In this document: in pieces, positions 1 through 8,296 of the stretch
How the letters are laid out: every line of letters begins with the position of its first letter
How positions within the stretch are numbered: the first letter of the stretch is position 1
DNA from: an uncultured Brachybacterium sp.
GTDB lineage: Bacteria; Actinomycetota; Actinomycetes; Actinomycetales; Dermabacteraceae
Length of the DNA: 64,000 nucleotides
Direction of reading: 5' to 3'
Assembly (NCBI RefSeq): GCF_947500705.1
Contig: NZ_CANMSY010000006.1
Location: 62,001-126,000, forward strand
Notes under the pieces: generated by a model
What the model saw: the letters and a program-made list of their open reading frames with translations, nothing else
The model's database searches: none
Told to the model about the DNA's origin: nothing
Program-made: the position numbers and the translations under genes

Positions 1-2
1 CG

Positions 3-488
3 GTCGGTTCGAAGGTCGGCACCGGGGGGATGGTCACGAAGCTCTCGGCGGCGCAGCTCGCCGCGACCACCGGGACCGCTGCCCTGATGACCTCAGCCGA
101 GCAGTTCTCCGCAGCGATCGAAGGTCAGGACGTGGGCACCTTCTTCCCCGCCCACCACGGCCGTCGCCGTTCCCGGCTGGTCTGGCTGCGGTTCGCGACG
201 CGAGGGGCGGGCAGCCTGCATCTGGACGAGGGCGCGGCCGATGCCGTGCGCAGCCGCCGTCGTTCGCTGCTGGCCGTCGGCATCTCGCGGGTCGAGGGCA
301 TCTTCCCGGCCGGGGTCCCGGTCGACGTCGTCGCCCCGGACGGTGCGGTGATCGCCCGCGGGATCGCCTCCTTCAGCAGCGACGAGCTGCGGGTGATGGC
401 CGGCCTGGGCACCGACGAGGCGCGGGAGCAGCTGGGCGAGAGGTTCCGCCGTCCCGCGATCCACCGCGATCAGCTGGTGATGCTCTGA
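3..488 (+). CDS. proB: Glutamate 5-kinase, C-terminal part (gene starts before the window)
   Basis: This is the 3' part of the gene for glutamate 5-kinase, which makes gamma-glutamyl phosphate in the first step of proline synthesis. The frame is open from the window edge and begins in the conserved GTGGMVTK loop of the amino-acid-kinase domain. The last ~75 residues (RRSLLAVGISRVEGIFPAGVPVDVV onward in content) have the features of a C-terminal PUA domain. proA, the next enzyme of the pathway, lies 390 bp downstream, separated by a small opposite-strand gene. The N-terminal half cannot be assessed because it lies outside the window. Confidence 0.93.
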   Translation, partial: VGSKVGTGGMVTKLSAAQLAATTGTAALMTSAEQFSAAIEGQDVGTFFPAHHGRRRSRLVWLRFATRGAGSLHLDEGAADAVRSRRRSLLAVGISRVEGIFPAGVPVDVVAPDGAVIARGIASFSSDELRVMAGLGTDEAREQLGERFRRPAIHRDQLVML

Positions 489-492
489 GAGC

Positions 493-741
493 TCAGTGCG
501 TGGCGAAGGCCCTCCGCGCCGTGCGCGATCCGGCCACCGTGCGGCGCTCCCGTGCCACCCGCACCCGCTCGATGATCGTGCTGATCAGCAGCGCGAGTCC
601 CACGCCGATGACCACGCCCAGCAGCGGCTGTTCGCGGAACAGGTCACCGCCGGCCATCCCGATCCCGATGTCGTGGAGCGACCAGGCCACGGCTGCCAGC
701 AGCGCGTAGGCGAGGAACGTCGGACGGGGAGAGCGGATCAT
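493..741 (-). CDS. Small two-helix membrane protein, function unknown
   Basis: An 82-residue protein starting MIRSPRPTFLAYALLAAVAW. I see two hydrophobic segments, about residues 9-29 and 40-57, followed by a basic tail rich in Arg (RVRVARERRTVAGSRTARR), which suggests a hairpin in the membrane with a cytoplasmic C terminus. The frame is open further upstream, but the longer versions have no membrane logic, so I use the ATG at 741. No clear Shine-Dalgarno is visible. It sits convergent with proB, between proB and proA. I do not recognise the family. Confidence 0.6.
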   Translation of the reverse strand: MIRSPRPTFLAYALLAAVAWSLHDIGIGMAGGDLFREQPLLGVVIGVGLALLISTIIERVRVARERRTVAGSRTARRAFATH

Positions 742-865
742 CCCGGAGGTGAGGCGCCCGCGGTGATGATCACCGTCTTGCCGGGGAGGACCGGCAGCAC
801 CGACTCCGCGGCGACCCCGGACATCTGCTGGGCGGACGCGCGTGAGCACCTGAATGCCGCTCTCG

Positions 866-871
866 TAGACT
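866..871 (+). promoter_or_regulatory. Candidate -10 box of a leaderless promoter for proA
   Basis: TAGACT ends exactly 6 nt before the proA ATG, so transcription would start at or next to the start codon. There is no Shine-Dalgarno. A TGAGCA at 843-848 sits 17 bp upstream as a weak -35. The same arrangement recurs at many genes in the window. Confidence 0.5.
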
Positions 872-877
872 CCAGGC

Positions 878-2158
878 ATGGAAACTCCTGTGACCACCGC
901 AGTCCTCGCCGCCGCCCGCGCCGCGAAGGACGCGCAGCCGGCTCTGGCCCGCCTGCACCGCGGGACCAAGGACCGGGTGCTGCTGGCCATGGCCGAGGCG
1001 CTCGTGGAGCGGGCCGCGGAGATCGTCGACGCGAACGCGCGGGATCTCGCGGCGGCCGACGCCTCCGGGATCGCCCCGGGGCTCCGCGACCGGCTCGCCC
1101 TGGACGCTCAGCGGGTCGCGGCGATCGCCCAGCAGCTGCGGGACGCGGCGGCCCTGCCCGACCCGATCGGCGAGGTGGTGCGCGGCTCCGTGCTCGAGAA
1201 CGGACTCGAGCTGCGTGAGGTGCGGGTGCCGATGGGCGTGATCGGCATGGTCTACGAGGCACGCCCGAATGTCACCGTCGACGCTGCGGGCCTGGCGCTC
1301 AAGGCGGGCAGCGCGGTGGTGCTGCGCGGAGGCTCGGCGGCACTGCACTCCAACACCGCCCTGATCGCGGTGCTGCGCTCGGTGCTGGCCGCCCACGACC
1401 TCCCCGAGGACCTGATCGTCGGGATCGACGAGCACGGCCGCGAGGGTGTGGACGTGCTCATGCGCGCCCGCGGCCTGGTGGACGTGCTGATCCCGCGCGG
1501 CGGCGCCGGCCTGATCCGCAGGGTGGTGGAGAACTCCCTGGTGCCGGTGATCGAGACCGGTACCGGGAAGACGCACGTGCTGATCGATGCCTCCGCGGAC
1601 CTCGATCAGGCGGTGCGGATCGTCGTCAACGCCAAGACGCAGCGGGTCGGGGTGTGCAATGCGCTCGAGACCCTGCTGGTCCACCAGGACATCGCCGAGG
1701 AAGCACTGCCCCTCCTCGCCGCACCGCTCGCGGAGGCCGGGGTGCGCCTGCATGCCGAGGAGAGGGCCTCCGCGATCCTCGCTGCGGCGGGCACGGGGGC
1801 TGAGGTGATCGAGGCAGTCGCCGAGGACTGGGACACCGAATACCTGGCGCTCGAGCTCGCGGTGAAGGTGGTCGACGACCTCGACGAGGCGCTCGCCCAT
1901 ATCCGGGCGCATTCCACCGGCCACACGGAATCCATCCTCACCCGCGACGCGCCCTCCCAGCAGCGCTTCCTGGGCGAGGTGGACTCCGCGGTGGTGATGG
2001 CGAACGCCTCCACCCGTTTCTCCGACGGCGGGGAGTTCGGCTTCGGCGCGGAGATCGGCATCTCGACCCAGAAGCTCCATGCCCGCGGACCGATGGGGCT
2101 GCGGGAGATCACGGCGAGCAAATGGCTGGTGGTGGGACAGGGGCAGGTGCGGCCGTGA
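878..2158 (+). CDS. proA: Gamma-glutamyl phosphate reductase (glutamate-5-semialdehyde dehydrogenase)
   Basis: A 426-residue protein of the usual ProA length. It reduces gamma-glutamyl phosphate to glutamate-5-semialdehyde with NADPH, the second step of proline synthesis, in the cytoplasm. The aldehyde-dehydrogenase fold is recognisable from the N-terminal [17 protein letters not shown], the [18 protein letters not shown] segment and the catalytic loop [12 protein letters not shown], which places the nucleophilic Cys at residue 260. The C-terminal [19 protein letters not shown] is typical of the family. The ATG at 878 has no Shine-Dalgarno but has a -10-like hexamer 6 nt upstream, consistent with a leaderless mRNA. 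proB lies upstream. Confidence 0.97.
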   Translation: METPVTTAVLAAARAAKDAQPALARLHRGTKDRVLLAMAEALVERAAEIVDANARDLAAADASGIAPGLRDRLALDAQRVAAIAQQLRDAAALPDPIGEVVRGSVLENGLELREVRVPMGVIGMVYEARPNVTVDAAGLALKAGSAVVLRGGSAALHSNTALIAVLRSVLAAHDLPEDLIVGIDEHGREGVDVLMRARGLVDVLIPRGGAGLIRRVVENSLVPVIETGTGKTHVLIDASADLDQAVRIVVNAKTQRVGVCNALETLLVHQDIAEEALPLLAAPLAEAGVRLHAEERASAILAAAGTGAEVIEAVAEDWDTEYLALELAVKVVDDLDEALAHIRAHSTGHTESILTRDAPSQQRFLGEVDSAVVMANASTRFSDGGEFGFGAEIGISTQKLHARGPMGLREITASKWLVVGQGQVRP

Positions 2159-2246
2159 CCCCACTCGCATCGCGCGCGCCGGGGCATGAGCCTGCGCGTT
2201 GCTGTGGGATGATGGCCCGGTCACCCGTGGAAAGGTCATCAAGAAC

Positions 2247-2429
2247 ATGACTGATCAGCTCATGATCCTCGCCGAGTCCGGCGTCCTTGCCAGCGAGGGG
2301 CTTCCCGCCCCCGCCGTCGGCATCGGGATGTTCATCATCCTGATGGCGCTGCTGGGCCTCACCTGGCTCGTCGGCGGTGCGCATCAGCGCAGCCTGGACA
2401 AGAAGAACACCCCCGGTTCCGACGACTGA
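2247..2429 (+). CDS. Small membrane protein between proA and nadD
   Basis: A 60-residue protein beginning [13 protein letters not shown]. There is one hydrophobic helix, about residues 28-47 ([19 protein letters not shown]), followed by a charged tail, [16 protein letters not shown] chose the ATG at 2247 because GGAAAGG lies about 12 nt upstream; a start at 2199 would add residues without membrane character. It ends 4 nt before the nadD start and so is probably co-transcribed with nadD. Small single-pass proteins at this place are familiar from related actinobacteria, but I know no function. Confidence 0.7.
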   Translation: MTDQLMILAESGVLASEGLPAPAVGIGMFIILMALLGLTWLVGGAHQRSLDKKNTPGSDD

Positions 2430-2433
2430 CCCC

Positions 2434-3039
2434 GTGGAGCTGCAGCGACGACGGATCGGCGTGATGGGCGGGACCTTCGATCCCATCCATCACGGCCACC
2501 TCGTCGCCGCCAGCGAGGTCCAGAGCGTCTTCGCGCTCGACGAGGTCATCTTCGTGCCGACCGGCAGGCCGTGGCAGAAGGCGGATCGAGAGATCTCGGG
2601 TCCCGAGGACCGTTACCTGATGACGGTGGTGGCGACGGCGGCGAACCCCGTGTTCACCGTCTCCCGCGTCGACATCGATCGGCCCGGGGCCACCTACACG
2701 ATCGACACCCTGCGGGACCTGCATCGAGAGCAGCCCGAGGCAGATCTCTTCTTCATCACCGGCGCGGATGCCCTCCAGAACATCTTGACCTGGAAGGACA
2801 CCGAGGAGATCTTCGATCTCGCCCACTTCGTCGGCGTGACCAGGCCCGGCCATGAGCTCGACACCTCCGGGCTGCCGGAGGACGGCGTCACCCTGATCGA
2901 GGTCCCCGCGATGGCGATCAGCTCCACCGACTGCCGCACCCGGGTCGCCGCGGGCGCACCGGTCTGGTATCTGGTGCCCGACGGCGTCGTCCAATACATC
3001 AACAAGTACGCCCTCTACACAGGAGGTGACGGTCGATGA
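2434..3039 (+). CDS. nadD: Nicotinate-nucleotide adenylyltransferase
   Basis: A 201-residue protein that adenylates nicotinate mononucleotide to deamido-NAD in NAD synthesis. The nucleotidyltransferase signature [12 protein letters not shown] is at the N terminus, and the C-terminal [13 protein letters not shown] corresponds to the family's IS(S/A)TxxR motif. The GTG at 2434 gives [17 protein letters not shown], the expected lead-in; an ATG further upstream would overlap the previous gene out of frame. It opens a run of four genes (nadD, membrane protein, rsfS, phosphatase) each overlapping the next by 4 bp, so they are translationally coupled. Confidence 0.95.
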   Translation: MELQRRRIGVMGGTFDPIHHGHLVAASEVQSVFALDEVIFVPTGRPWQKADREISGPEDRYLMTVVATAANPVFTVSRVDIDRPGATYTIDTLRDLHREQPEADLFFITGADALQNILTWKDTEEIFDLAHFVGVTRPGHELDTSGLPEDGVTLIEVPAMAISSTDCRTRVAAGAPVWYLVPDGVVQYINKYALYTGGDGR

Positions 3040-3605
3040 CCGAGCCGGAGACCACTCCACGGCGCGGACGCCGCGCCCGGGAGCTGACCCCCGAGGAGAG
3101 CGCTGCCCTGGAGGCCCGTGCCGCGATGGAACCCGCACAGCCGCAGGCGGCGCCCGGAATCCGTGGCGCCGTCGCGCCGCCGCCCGCCGGATCCGCCGTG
3201 CCCGCTCTGCGCAAGTTCGGCCGCCGCGCCCGCATCATCGAGCTCAGCGAGGACCCCGGCCCGGCCCTCGCCGCGAGTCCTGCCGTCGGCACCTCCGCGG
3301 AGGGAGCGTCCGCGAGCACCGCCACCCATGACCACGACGGGGTGGAGCTCGGTGAGCTCTCCGTCCTCGACGCCCCGGAACCGCGCCCTGCGCCGCGCTT
3401 CGACGGCAAGGTGCTCCATCGGCCGGAACGTTCCGCGGGGCGTGCCCTGGTCTGGTTGGTGTGGGCCCTCATCGCCATCGCCTTCCTCGTGCTGCTCGCC
3501 CTGATGCTGACCGGGGTCATCGGCCCCGGCGTGGCCTCCGCCCCGGAGACCGCTCTGCTCGACCCGTTCCACACCCATTCCGTCTCGGAGGACATTTCCG
3601 CGTGA
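3036..3605 (+). CDS. Single-pass membrane protein of the nadD-rsfS operon, function unknown
   Basis: A 189-residue protein with a long Pro/Ala/Arg-rich, probably disordered cytoplasmic N-terminal part (residues 1-140). One hydrophobic segment follows at about 145-168 ([20 protein letters not shown]), then a short outside tail. It starts with an ATGA overlap on nadD and has an AGGAGGTGA ribosome site at 3021-3029, one of the best in the window. Proteins of this build sit between nadD and rsfS in other Micrococcales as far as I recall. I see no catalytic motif and assign no function. Confidence 0.75.
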   Translation: MTEPETTPRRGRRARELTPEESAALEARAAMEPAQPQAAPGIRGAVAPPPAGSAVPALRKFGRRARIIELSEDPGPALAASPAVGTSAEGASASTATHDHDGVELGELSVLDAPEPRPAPRFDGKVLHRPERSAGRALVWLVWALIAIAFLVLLALMLTGVIGPGVASAPETALLDPFHTHSVSEDISA

Positions 3606-3979
3606 GCGCCCCTGAAGAATCTCTCGACCTCGCTCAGGTGGCCGGCCAGGCCGCCGCCGACAAGCTCGCCGAGGAGGTCATCGGTCTCGACGTCTCCGAG
3701 CTGGTGGTCATCACCGACGTCTTCCTCGTCTGCAGCGGCGACTCCGAGCGGCAGGTGTCCGCCATCGTCAACGGCATCGAGGAGGCGCTGCTGAAGGAGC
3801 GTCGCCGCAAGCCGCTGCGCCGTGAGGGCGAGCGCGACGCCCGTTGGGTGCTGCTGGACTACGGCGACATCGTGGTGCACGTCCAGCATTCCGAGGACCG
3901 CGCGTTCTACGCGCTCGAACGGCTGTGGCGCGACGCCCCCGTGCTGGACCTGCAGATCGCCGAGGGCCGCCCGGAGTGA
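3602..3979 (+). CDS. rsfS: Ribosome silencing factor RsfS
   Basis: A 125-residue protein of the RsfS/Iojap family. It binds ribosomal protein uL14 on the large subunit and blocks subunit joining when nutrients run out. Family motifs are LAEEVIGLDVSELVVITDVF, the CSGDSERQVSAIVNGIEEAL helix, and ARWVLLDYGDIVVHVQ followed by FYALERLW. The GTG start at 3602 overlaps the previous stop as GTGA; the longer open frame upstream lacks family similarity. The next gene also starts with a GTGA overlap, so expression is coupled with nadD and the phosphatase. Confidence 0.95.
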   Translation: MSAPEESLDLAQVAGQAAADKLAEEVIGLDVSELVVITDVFLVCSGDSERQVSAIVNGIEEALLKERRRKPLRREGERDARWVLLDYGDIVVHVQHSEDRAFYALERLWRDAPVLDLQIAEGRPE

Positions 3980-4608
3980 GGTCCGCCCGTACGCGTCTGG
4001 TCCTGGTGCGCCACGGACAGACGGACTACAACCGTGAGGGGCGCCTGCAGGGCCAGGTCGACATCCCGCTGAACTCGACCGGCGTGCGCCAGGCGGAGTC
4101 GCTCACCGCGTCGGTCGCGAAGAATCCTCCGGACGTCATCATCGCCTCGCCGCTCGACCGTGCGCTGGAGACCGCCCGCATCATCTCCCGCGGCAGCGGA
4201 CTGGACGTCGCCACCGACGAGGCCTTCCTCGAACGCGGCTTCGGCCGCTGGGAGGGGCTGCGCGGGGACGAGATCAGGCGACGGTGGCCCGAGGAGCACG
4301 CGGACTGGCGGGCGCACCGTCCGGTCCTCGGGCTCGAGGTCGAGGACCGGCCCGTGGTGGGGGAGCGAGTGGCTGCGGCCTGCCGTGAGCTGGTGGCGCA
4401 GCATGCCGGCGGCACCGTGATGGTGGTCGCCCATGGCGCGGCGATCACACTGGGCATCACCGCACTGCTGGGCCTGGACACGAACGGATTCCGAGGCCTC
4501 TCGGGGCTCGAGAACTGCCACCGCTCCGTCCTCGAGCTGCTCGTCGGGGAGCCGGCGAACGGCCTGATGAGGTTGGTGTCACACAACCTGCCCCCCGATT
4601 TCATCTGA
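3976..4608 (+). CDS. Histidine phosphatase family protein (phosphoglycerate-mutase-like)
   Basis: A 210-residue cytoplasmic enzyme of the histidine phosphatase superfamily. The phosphoacceptor motif LVLVRHGQTDYNREGRLQGQ is at the N terminus (catalytic His in RHG), the second conserved part is ASPLDRALETAR, and the late catalytic His is in VVAHGAAITLGI. The substrate cannot be read from sequence: members act on phosphoglycerate, alpha-ribazole phosphate, sugar phosphates or others. The GTG at 3976 overlaps the rsfS stop. It closes the nadD operon; the tRNA-Ala gene follows 51 bp later. Confidence 0.88.
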   Translation: MRSARTRLVLVRHGQTDYNREGRLQGQVDIPLNSTGVRQAESLTASVAKNPPDVIIASPLDRALETARIISRGSGLDVATDEAFLERGFGRWEGLRGDEIRRRWPEEHADWRAHRPVLGLEVEDRPVVGERVAAACRELVAQHAGGTVMVVAHGAAITLGITALLGLDTNGFRGLSGLENCHRSVLELLVGEPANGLMRLVSHNLPPDFI

Positions 4609-4628
4609 GGTGCACAGCGGGGTAATAT
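4600..4628 (+). promoter_or_regulatory. Candidate promoter of tRNA-Ala
   Basis: TAATAT at 4623-4628 is a near-consensus -10, with TTCATC at 4600-4605 as a weak -35 at 17-bp spacing. It lies about 31 bp before the tRNA, as expected for a short 5' leader. Confidence 0.45.
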
Positions 4629-4659
4629 CGACGAGTCGCCTGCGGGCGGCACCCGATTC

Positions 4660-4732
4660 GGGGCTATGGCGCAGTTGGTAGCGCGCTTCCATGGCATGGA
4701 AGAGGTCAGGGGTTCGAATCCCCTTAGCTCCA
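4660..4732 (+). tRNA. tRNA-Ala, anticodon GGC
   Basis: A 73-nt cloverleaf. The acceptor stem GGGGCTA (4660-4666) pairs with TAGCTCC (4725-4731), discriminator A at 4732. It contains the G3:U70 wobble pair that is the alanine identity element. The anticodon arm is CTTCC / ATGGCAT / GGAAG (4686-4702), with GGC at 4693-4695 reading GCC codons (and GCU by wobble). The T arm contains GGTTCGAATCC. The terminal CCA is not encoded. Confidence 0.98.
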
Positions 4733-4761
4733 CTCGAGAAACTCTTGAGACAGTGACTCGT

Positions 4762-4800
4762 CAGAAGGGCCCCACCGCGAGGTGGGGTCCTTCTGCGTTT
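4762..4800 (+). terminator. Strong hairpin terminator after tRNA-Ala
   Basis: An inverted repeat, CAGAAGGGCCCCACC (4762-4776) and GGTGGGGTCCTTCTG (4781-4795), forms a 15-bp stem (one G-T pair) on a GCGA tetraloop, followed by GCGTTTCTG. The T run is short, but the stem is exceptionally stable. It separates the tRNA from the following sugar operon. Confidence 0.85.
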
Positions 4801-4898
4801 CTGGGCATGCTGCTGGGCGCGTTTCCGGCGAGACCGGATCGAGACCTCCACCCCCTTCCTTCCCCGCGAACCTCGTGTACTGTGGCGCACACCCCCGC

Positions 4899-4939
4899 TG
4901 AGAGCGCTCTCAGAAATCTGCAGCGTGAGAGCGCTCTCA
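4899..4939 (+). promoter_or_regulatory. Two identical LacI-family operators upstream of the sugar ABC operon
   Basis: TGAGAGCGCTCTCA occurs perfectly at 4899-4912 and again at 4926-4939, centres 27 bp apart. It is a full palindrome with the central CG typical of LacI-family sites. It closely resembles the TGGGAGCGCTCCCA box bound by CebR/CelR cellobiose repressors, and the LacI gene closing this operon is CebR-like. The binding partner is an inference. Confidence 0.8.
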
Positions 4940-4974
4940 GAATATGACCGCAGGACTGGACGAAGGAGTTCACC

Positions 4975-6246
4975 ATGAAGATCACTCGCAGAACCGCGCT
5001 GGCCGCCTCGGCTGCCACCGCTGCGACCGCAGCCGTCGTCGGCTGCAGCACCAATTCCGGCGGAGGAGGTGGCGGCGAGGGTGGTGACATCGAGCTGTCC
5101 GTCGCGACCTTCAACGAGTTCGGCTACGAGGACCTCTTCGCGAAGTACGAGGAGGCGAACCCGGGCGTCAAGATCACCCACAAGAAGGCTGCCACCAGTG
5201 ATGACGCTCGCGCGAACCTCATGACCGGGCTCGCCGCCGGGTCGGGTCTGGCGGACGTCGAAGGCGTCGAGGTCGGCTGGTGGGCCGAGCTCGCCCAGTA
5301 CGCCGACATCTTCGAGGACCTCGCCGATCCAGCGGTCGAGGGCCGCTGGCTGGACTGGAAGGCCGAAGCTGCCACGATCGACGGCAAGCTCATCGGCTAC
5401 GGCACCGACATCGGCCCCGAGGCTCTGGCCTACCGCGCCGACCTGGTCGGCAAGAGCGAGCTGCCCAGCGACCGCACCGAGCTCGCGGAGACGCTCACCG
5501 GCGACTGGCGCACCTACTTCGAGGCTGGTCGGCAGTTCGTGGAGGAGACCGGCATCCCGTGGTTCGACGGCGCCGGCGGGACCTTCAACGGCATGGTCCA
5601 GCAGCTCACCCACCCCTACGAGACCGCTGACGGCACGCCCGTCCCGCTCGCGGAGAACACCGACGTCAAGGCGATCTACGACCTCCTGGTGGAGTTCAAG
5701 GACATCTCCGCCGGATTCAAGCAGTGGGAGGAGGACTGGACCGCAGCATTCCAGTCCGACGGCTTCGCCACCATGCTCTGCCCGCCGTGGATGATGGGCC
5801 CGCTGGCCGGCAACGCCGACGACGTCGAGGGCTGGGACATCGCTGATGTCTTCCCCGGCGGCGGCGGCAACTGGGGCGGCTCCTATCTCGCCGTCCCGGC
5901 GCAGGGGGAGAACGTCGAGGAGGCCAAGAAGCTCGCTGCGTGGCTCACCGCGCCCGAGCAGCAGGTGGTCGCATTCCAGGCCGTCGGTGCCTTCCCCAGC
6001 CAGGTCGATGCGCTCGCCGACGAGGGCGTGACCAGTGCGGTCAACGAGTTCTTCAACAGCGCACCCGTCGGTGAGATCTACTCCGAGCGCGCGACCGCGA
6101 TCGACGTGCAGCCGTTCATGGGCCCGAACTTCTTCGTCATCAACACGGTGCTCGCCGATGCGATCACCCGCTGGGACGTCGACGGCATGGATCCCGCGGA
6201 GTCCTGGGAGCAGGCGCTGACCGCCTACGACGAGCTGGGTCTCTGA
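4975..6246 (+). CDS. Sugar ABC transporter substrate-binding lipoprotein (CebE-like)
   Basis: A 423-residue extracellular binding protein of the SBP_bac_1 type. The N terminus has a twin-arginine-like MKITRRTALAAS, a hydrophobic stretch and the lipobox VVGC with the lipidated Cys at residue 24. It is followed by a Gly-rich spacer and the mature domain (LSVATFNEFGYEDLFAKYEE...). This opening resembles CebE, the cellobiose/cellotriose binder. It is the first gene of the transporter operon behind two LacI-type operators, with two permease genes and a LacI regulator downstream. No ATPase is encoded, so a shared MsiK-type ATPase is expected elsewhere. The exact sugar is inferred, not shown. Confidence 0.85.
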   Translation: MKITRRTALAASAATAATAAVVGCSTNSGGGGGGEGGDIELSVATFNEFGYEDLFAKYEEANPGVKITHKKAATSDDARANLMTGLAAGSGLADVEGVEVGWWAELAQYADIFEDLADPAVEGRWLDWKAEAATIDGKLIGYGTDIGPEALAYRADLVGKSELPSDRTELAETLTGDWRTYFEAGRQFVEETGIPWFDGAGGTFNGMVQQLTHPYETADGTPVPLAENTDVKAIYDLLVEFKDISAGFKQWEEDWTAAFQSDGFATMLCPPWMMGPLAGNADDVEGWDIADVFPGGGGNWGGSYLAVPAQGENVEEAKKLAAWLTAPEQQVVAFQAVGAFPSQVDALADEGVTSAVNEFFNSAPVGEIYSERATAIDVQPFMGPNFFVINTVLADAITRWDVDGMDPAESWEQALTAYDELGL

Positions 6247-6271
6247 CTCAGCCCCACCCGCTGACCGCAGA

Positions 6272-6311
6272 CGACGGCGGCGGCTCGCTCCCGAAGGAGC
6301 CGCCGCCGTCG
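6272..6311 (+). promoter_or_regulatory. Intercistronic hairpin between binding-protein and permease genes
   Basis: CGACGGCGGCGGCTC (6272-6286) pairs perfectly with GAGCCGCCGCCGTCG (6297-6311) across a 10-nt loop. There is no T run, so it is more likely an mRNA-stabilising or partial attenuation element than a terminator. Such hairpins are known to raise the level of binding protein over permeases in other sugar operons. Confidence 0.75.
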
Positions 6312-6335
6312 CGCGGTCCTGCAGAAAGGAACCCG

Positions 6336-7358
6336 GTGACCACTTCGACCCGCCCGACCCCTCGGCCCGAGACGAGCTCCGACTCGGCCGGCCCACCCCC
6401 GGGCGCGGGCCCTGCCCCGCGTCGACCGCGGCCCGCCTGGCGCTCCGCCCTGTCGCGGCTGGACATGCGGTTCACGCCGTTCCTGTTCATCAGCCCGTTC
6501 TTCGTGCTGTTCCTCCTCACCGGACTGTTCCCCATGCTGTACACCGCATGGGTGTCGCTGCACGACTGGGATCTGATCCGCGGCCAGGGCGACTTCGTGG
6601 GACTGGCGAACTTCCAGTTCGTGCTCGGCACCGACAGCTTCTACAAGGCGCTGCGCAACACCTTCTCGATCTTCCTCCTGTCCTCCGTGCCGCAGGTGAT
6701 CGCGGCGATCCTCATCGCCTACGTGCTCGATGCGAACCTGCGCGCGAAGACGTTCTGGCGCATGGGGGTGCTCGTGCCGTTCGTGGTCGCCCCCGTCGCC
6801 GTCTCGCTGATCTTCGCGAAGATCTTCGCTGACAGCTCCGGGATCGTCAACGGTGTGCTGACCGCGATCGACCTGCCCGCCGTCGGCTGGCACTCGGACG
6901 CGCTCGCCTCGCACGTCGCGATCGCCACCATGGTCAACTTCCGCTGGACCGGCTACAACGCCCTGATCTTCCTGGCCGCCATGCAGGCGGTCCCACGGGA
7001 GATCTACGAAGCCGCGATCATCGACGGCACCGGGCGGATGAAGCGCTTCTGGCACGTCACCGTGCCTATGCTCCGCCCCACCATCGTCTTCGTCGTCATC
7101 ACCTCCACCATCGGAGGACTGCAGATCTTCGACGAGCCGCGCATGTTCGACACCGGCGGCCAGGGCGGTGCCTCGCGCCAGTGGATGACGCTGACGATGT
7201 ACCTCTACGAGCTCGGCTGGGGCCCGCAGGTCGCCTTCGGACGCGCCTCGGCCGTGGCGTGGCTGCTCTTCCTCATCATCCTCGCCTTCGGCATCCTCAA
7301 CTTCCTGATCACCCGCCGCATCGCGAATGCCGGCGGCCCCGCCAAGAGCTCGCGGTAA
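6336..7358 (+). CDS. Sugar ABC transporter permease (CebF-like)
   Basis: A 340-residue inner-membrane permease of the MalF type (binding-protein-dependent transport family). After a Pro/Ser-rich cytoplasmic N terminus of about 45 residues come about six helices, starting FTPFLFISPFFVLFLLTGLF. The EAA loop that docks the ATPase is visible as REIYEAAIIDGTGRMKRFW near residue 220. The GTG start at 6336 is set by AGAAAGGA at 6323-6330. Downstream spacing to the second permease is 12 nt. Together with the preceding lipoprotein it would import a beta-glucoside or similar oligosaccharide. Confidence 0.88.
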   Translation: MTTSTRPTPRPETSSDSAGPPPGAGPAPRRPRPAWRSALSRLDMRFTPFLFISPFFVLFLLTGLFPMLYTAWVSLHDWDLIRGQGDFVGLANFQFVLGTDSFYKALRNTFSIFLLSSVPQVIAAILIAYVLDANLRAKTFWRMGVLVPFVVAPVAVSLIFAKIFADSSGIVNGVLTAIDLPAVGWHSDALASHVAIATMVNFRWTGYNALIFLAAMQAVPREIYEAAIIDGTGRMKRFWHVTVPMLRPTIVFVVITSTIGGLQIFDEPRMFDTGGQGGASRQWMTLTMYLYELGWGPQVAFGRASAVAWLLFLIILAFGILNFLITRRIANAGGPAKSSR

Positions 7359-7370
7359 GGAGCACGGACC

Positions 7371-8282
7371 ATGCAATCGACCGCTGCCATCGAACAGTTC
7401 GCCGGCAAGGGTGCGGCCCGGGCGGCCGCCCGCCGTCGCCTCAAGGGCGGGGGAGGCGCCGACGCCCGCCCGCACTGGTGGAACTACGTCCTCCTGGGCG
7501 TCGTCCTGGTGATCTCGTTCTTCCCTCTCTACTACGCACTGCTGCTGGCCTCTTCGGACGCGGGCTCCATCGCCCGCAATCCGCTGCCCTCGCTGCTGCC
7601 GCAGGGGAACCTGCTGGCGAACATGCGCGAGGTGATCGCCTCCGACATCAACTTCTGGTCGGCGATGCTCAACTCGGTCTTCGTCGCCACCGTGACCTCG
7701 CTGTCCGTCGTGTTCTTCGCGACCCTGGCCGGGTACGCCTTCTCCAAGCTGCGCTTCCGGGGGCGGCGGGCACTGCTGGTCTTCGTCATCGCCACGATGG
7801 CCGTGCCGGTCCAGCTCGGCGTGATCCCGCTGTTCATCATCATGGCGAAGCTCGGCTGGGTGGGCGATCTCAAAGCCGTCATCATCCCCGGCCTGGTCAC
7901 CGCCTTCGGCGTCTTCTGGATGACCCAGTACCTCGAGGACGCCCTGCCGTTCGAGCTCATCGAGGCGGCTCGGATGGACGGCTGCAGCCTGATGCGCACC
8001 TACTGGCATGTCGCACTCCCCGCAGCCCGGGGGGCCGGTGCGATGCTGTTCCTGTTCACCTTCGTGGGCTCGTGGACGAACTTCTTCTGGCCCTTCATCA
8101 TCCTGCGCGGCGACAGCCTCACCCTCCCGGTGGCGCTGCAGCAGCTGCAGGCCTCCTACTTCAAGGACTACTCATTGATCATGTCCGGAGTGGTGATCTC
8201 CGTGATCCCGCTGCTGCTGCTGTTCCTCCTGGCGGGCCGTCAGCTGGTCCAGGGCATCATGCAGGGCGCGGTCAAGGGCTGA
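7371..8282 (+). CDS. Sugar ABC transporter permease (CebG-like)
   Basis: A 303-residue permease of the MalG type, partner of the preceding gene. A basic, Ala-rich N terminus leads into about six transmembrane helices, starting WWNYVLLGVVLVISFFPLYY. The EAA loop is FELIEAARMDGCSLMRTYW. RBS AAGGAG at 7357-7362 fits the ATG at 7371. The LacI regulator starts 15 nt after its stop, so transporter and regulator form one operon. Substrate is inferred from the CebEFG resemblance. Confidence 0.88.
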   Translation: MQSTAAIEQFAGKGAARAAARRRLKGGGGADARPHWWNYVLLGVVLVISFFPLYYALLLASSDAGSIARNPLPSLLPQGNLLANMREVIASDINFWSAMLNSVFVATVTSLSVVFFATLAGYAFSKLRFRGRRALLVFVIATMAVPVQLGVIPLFIIMAKLGWVGDLKAVIIPGLVTAFGVFWMTQYLEDALPFELIEAARMDGCSLMRTYWHVALPAARGAGAMLFLFTFVGSWTNFFWPFIILRGDSLTLPVALQQLQASYFKDYSLIMSGVVISVIPLLLLFLLAGRQLVQGIMQGAVKG

Positions 8283-8296
8283 GAGGGGAGCGCACC

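Noticed and set aside
742-865. A small gene in the gap before proA
   Set aside because: Frames are short, lack ribosome sites and show no coding-like pattern; the gap appears empty apart from the promoter box.
770-2248. Long open frame (492 codons) on the minus strand opposite proA
   Set aside because: His/Arg/Gly-rich composition typical of an antisense frame in high-GC DNA; no motif, and proA is certain.
4579-6396. 605-codon minus-strand frame opposite the tRNA and the binding-protein gene
   Set aside because: It crosses the tRNA and terminator and mirrors a certain gene; composition is antisense-like.
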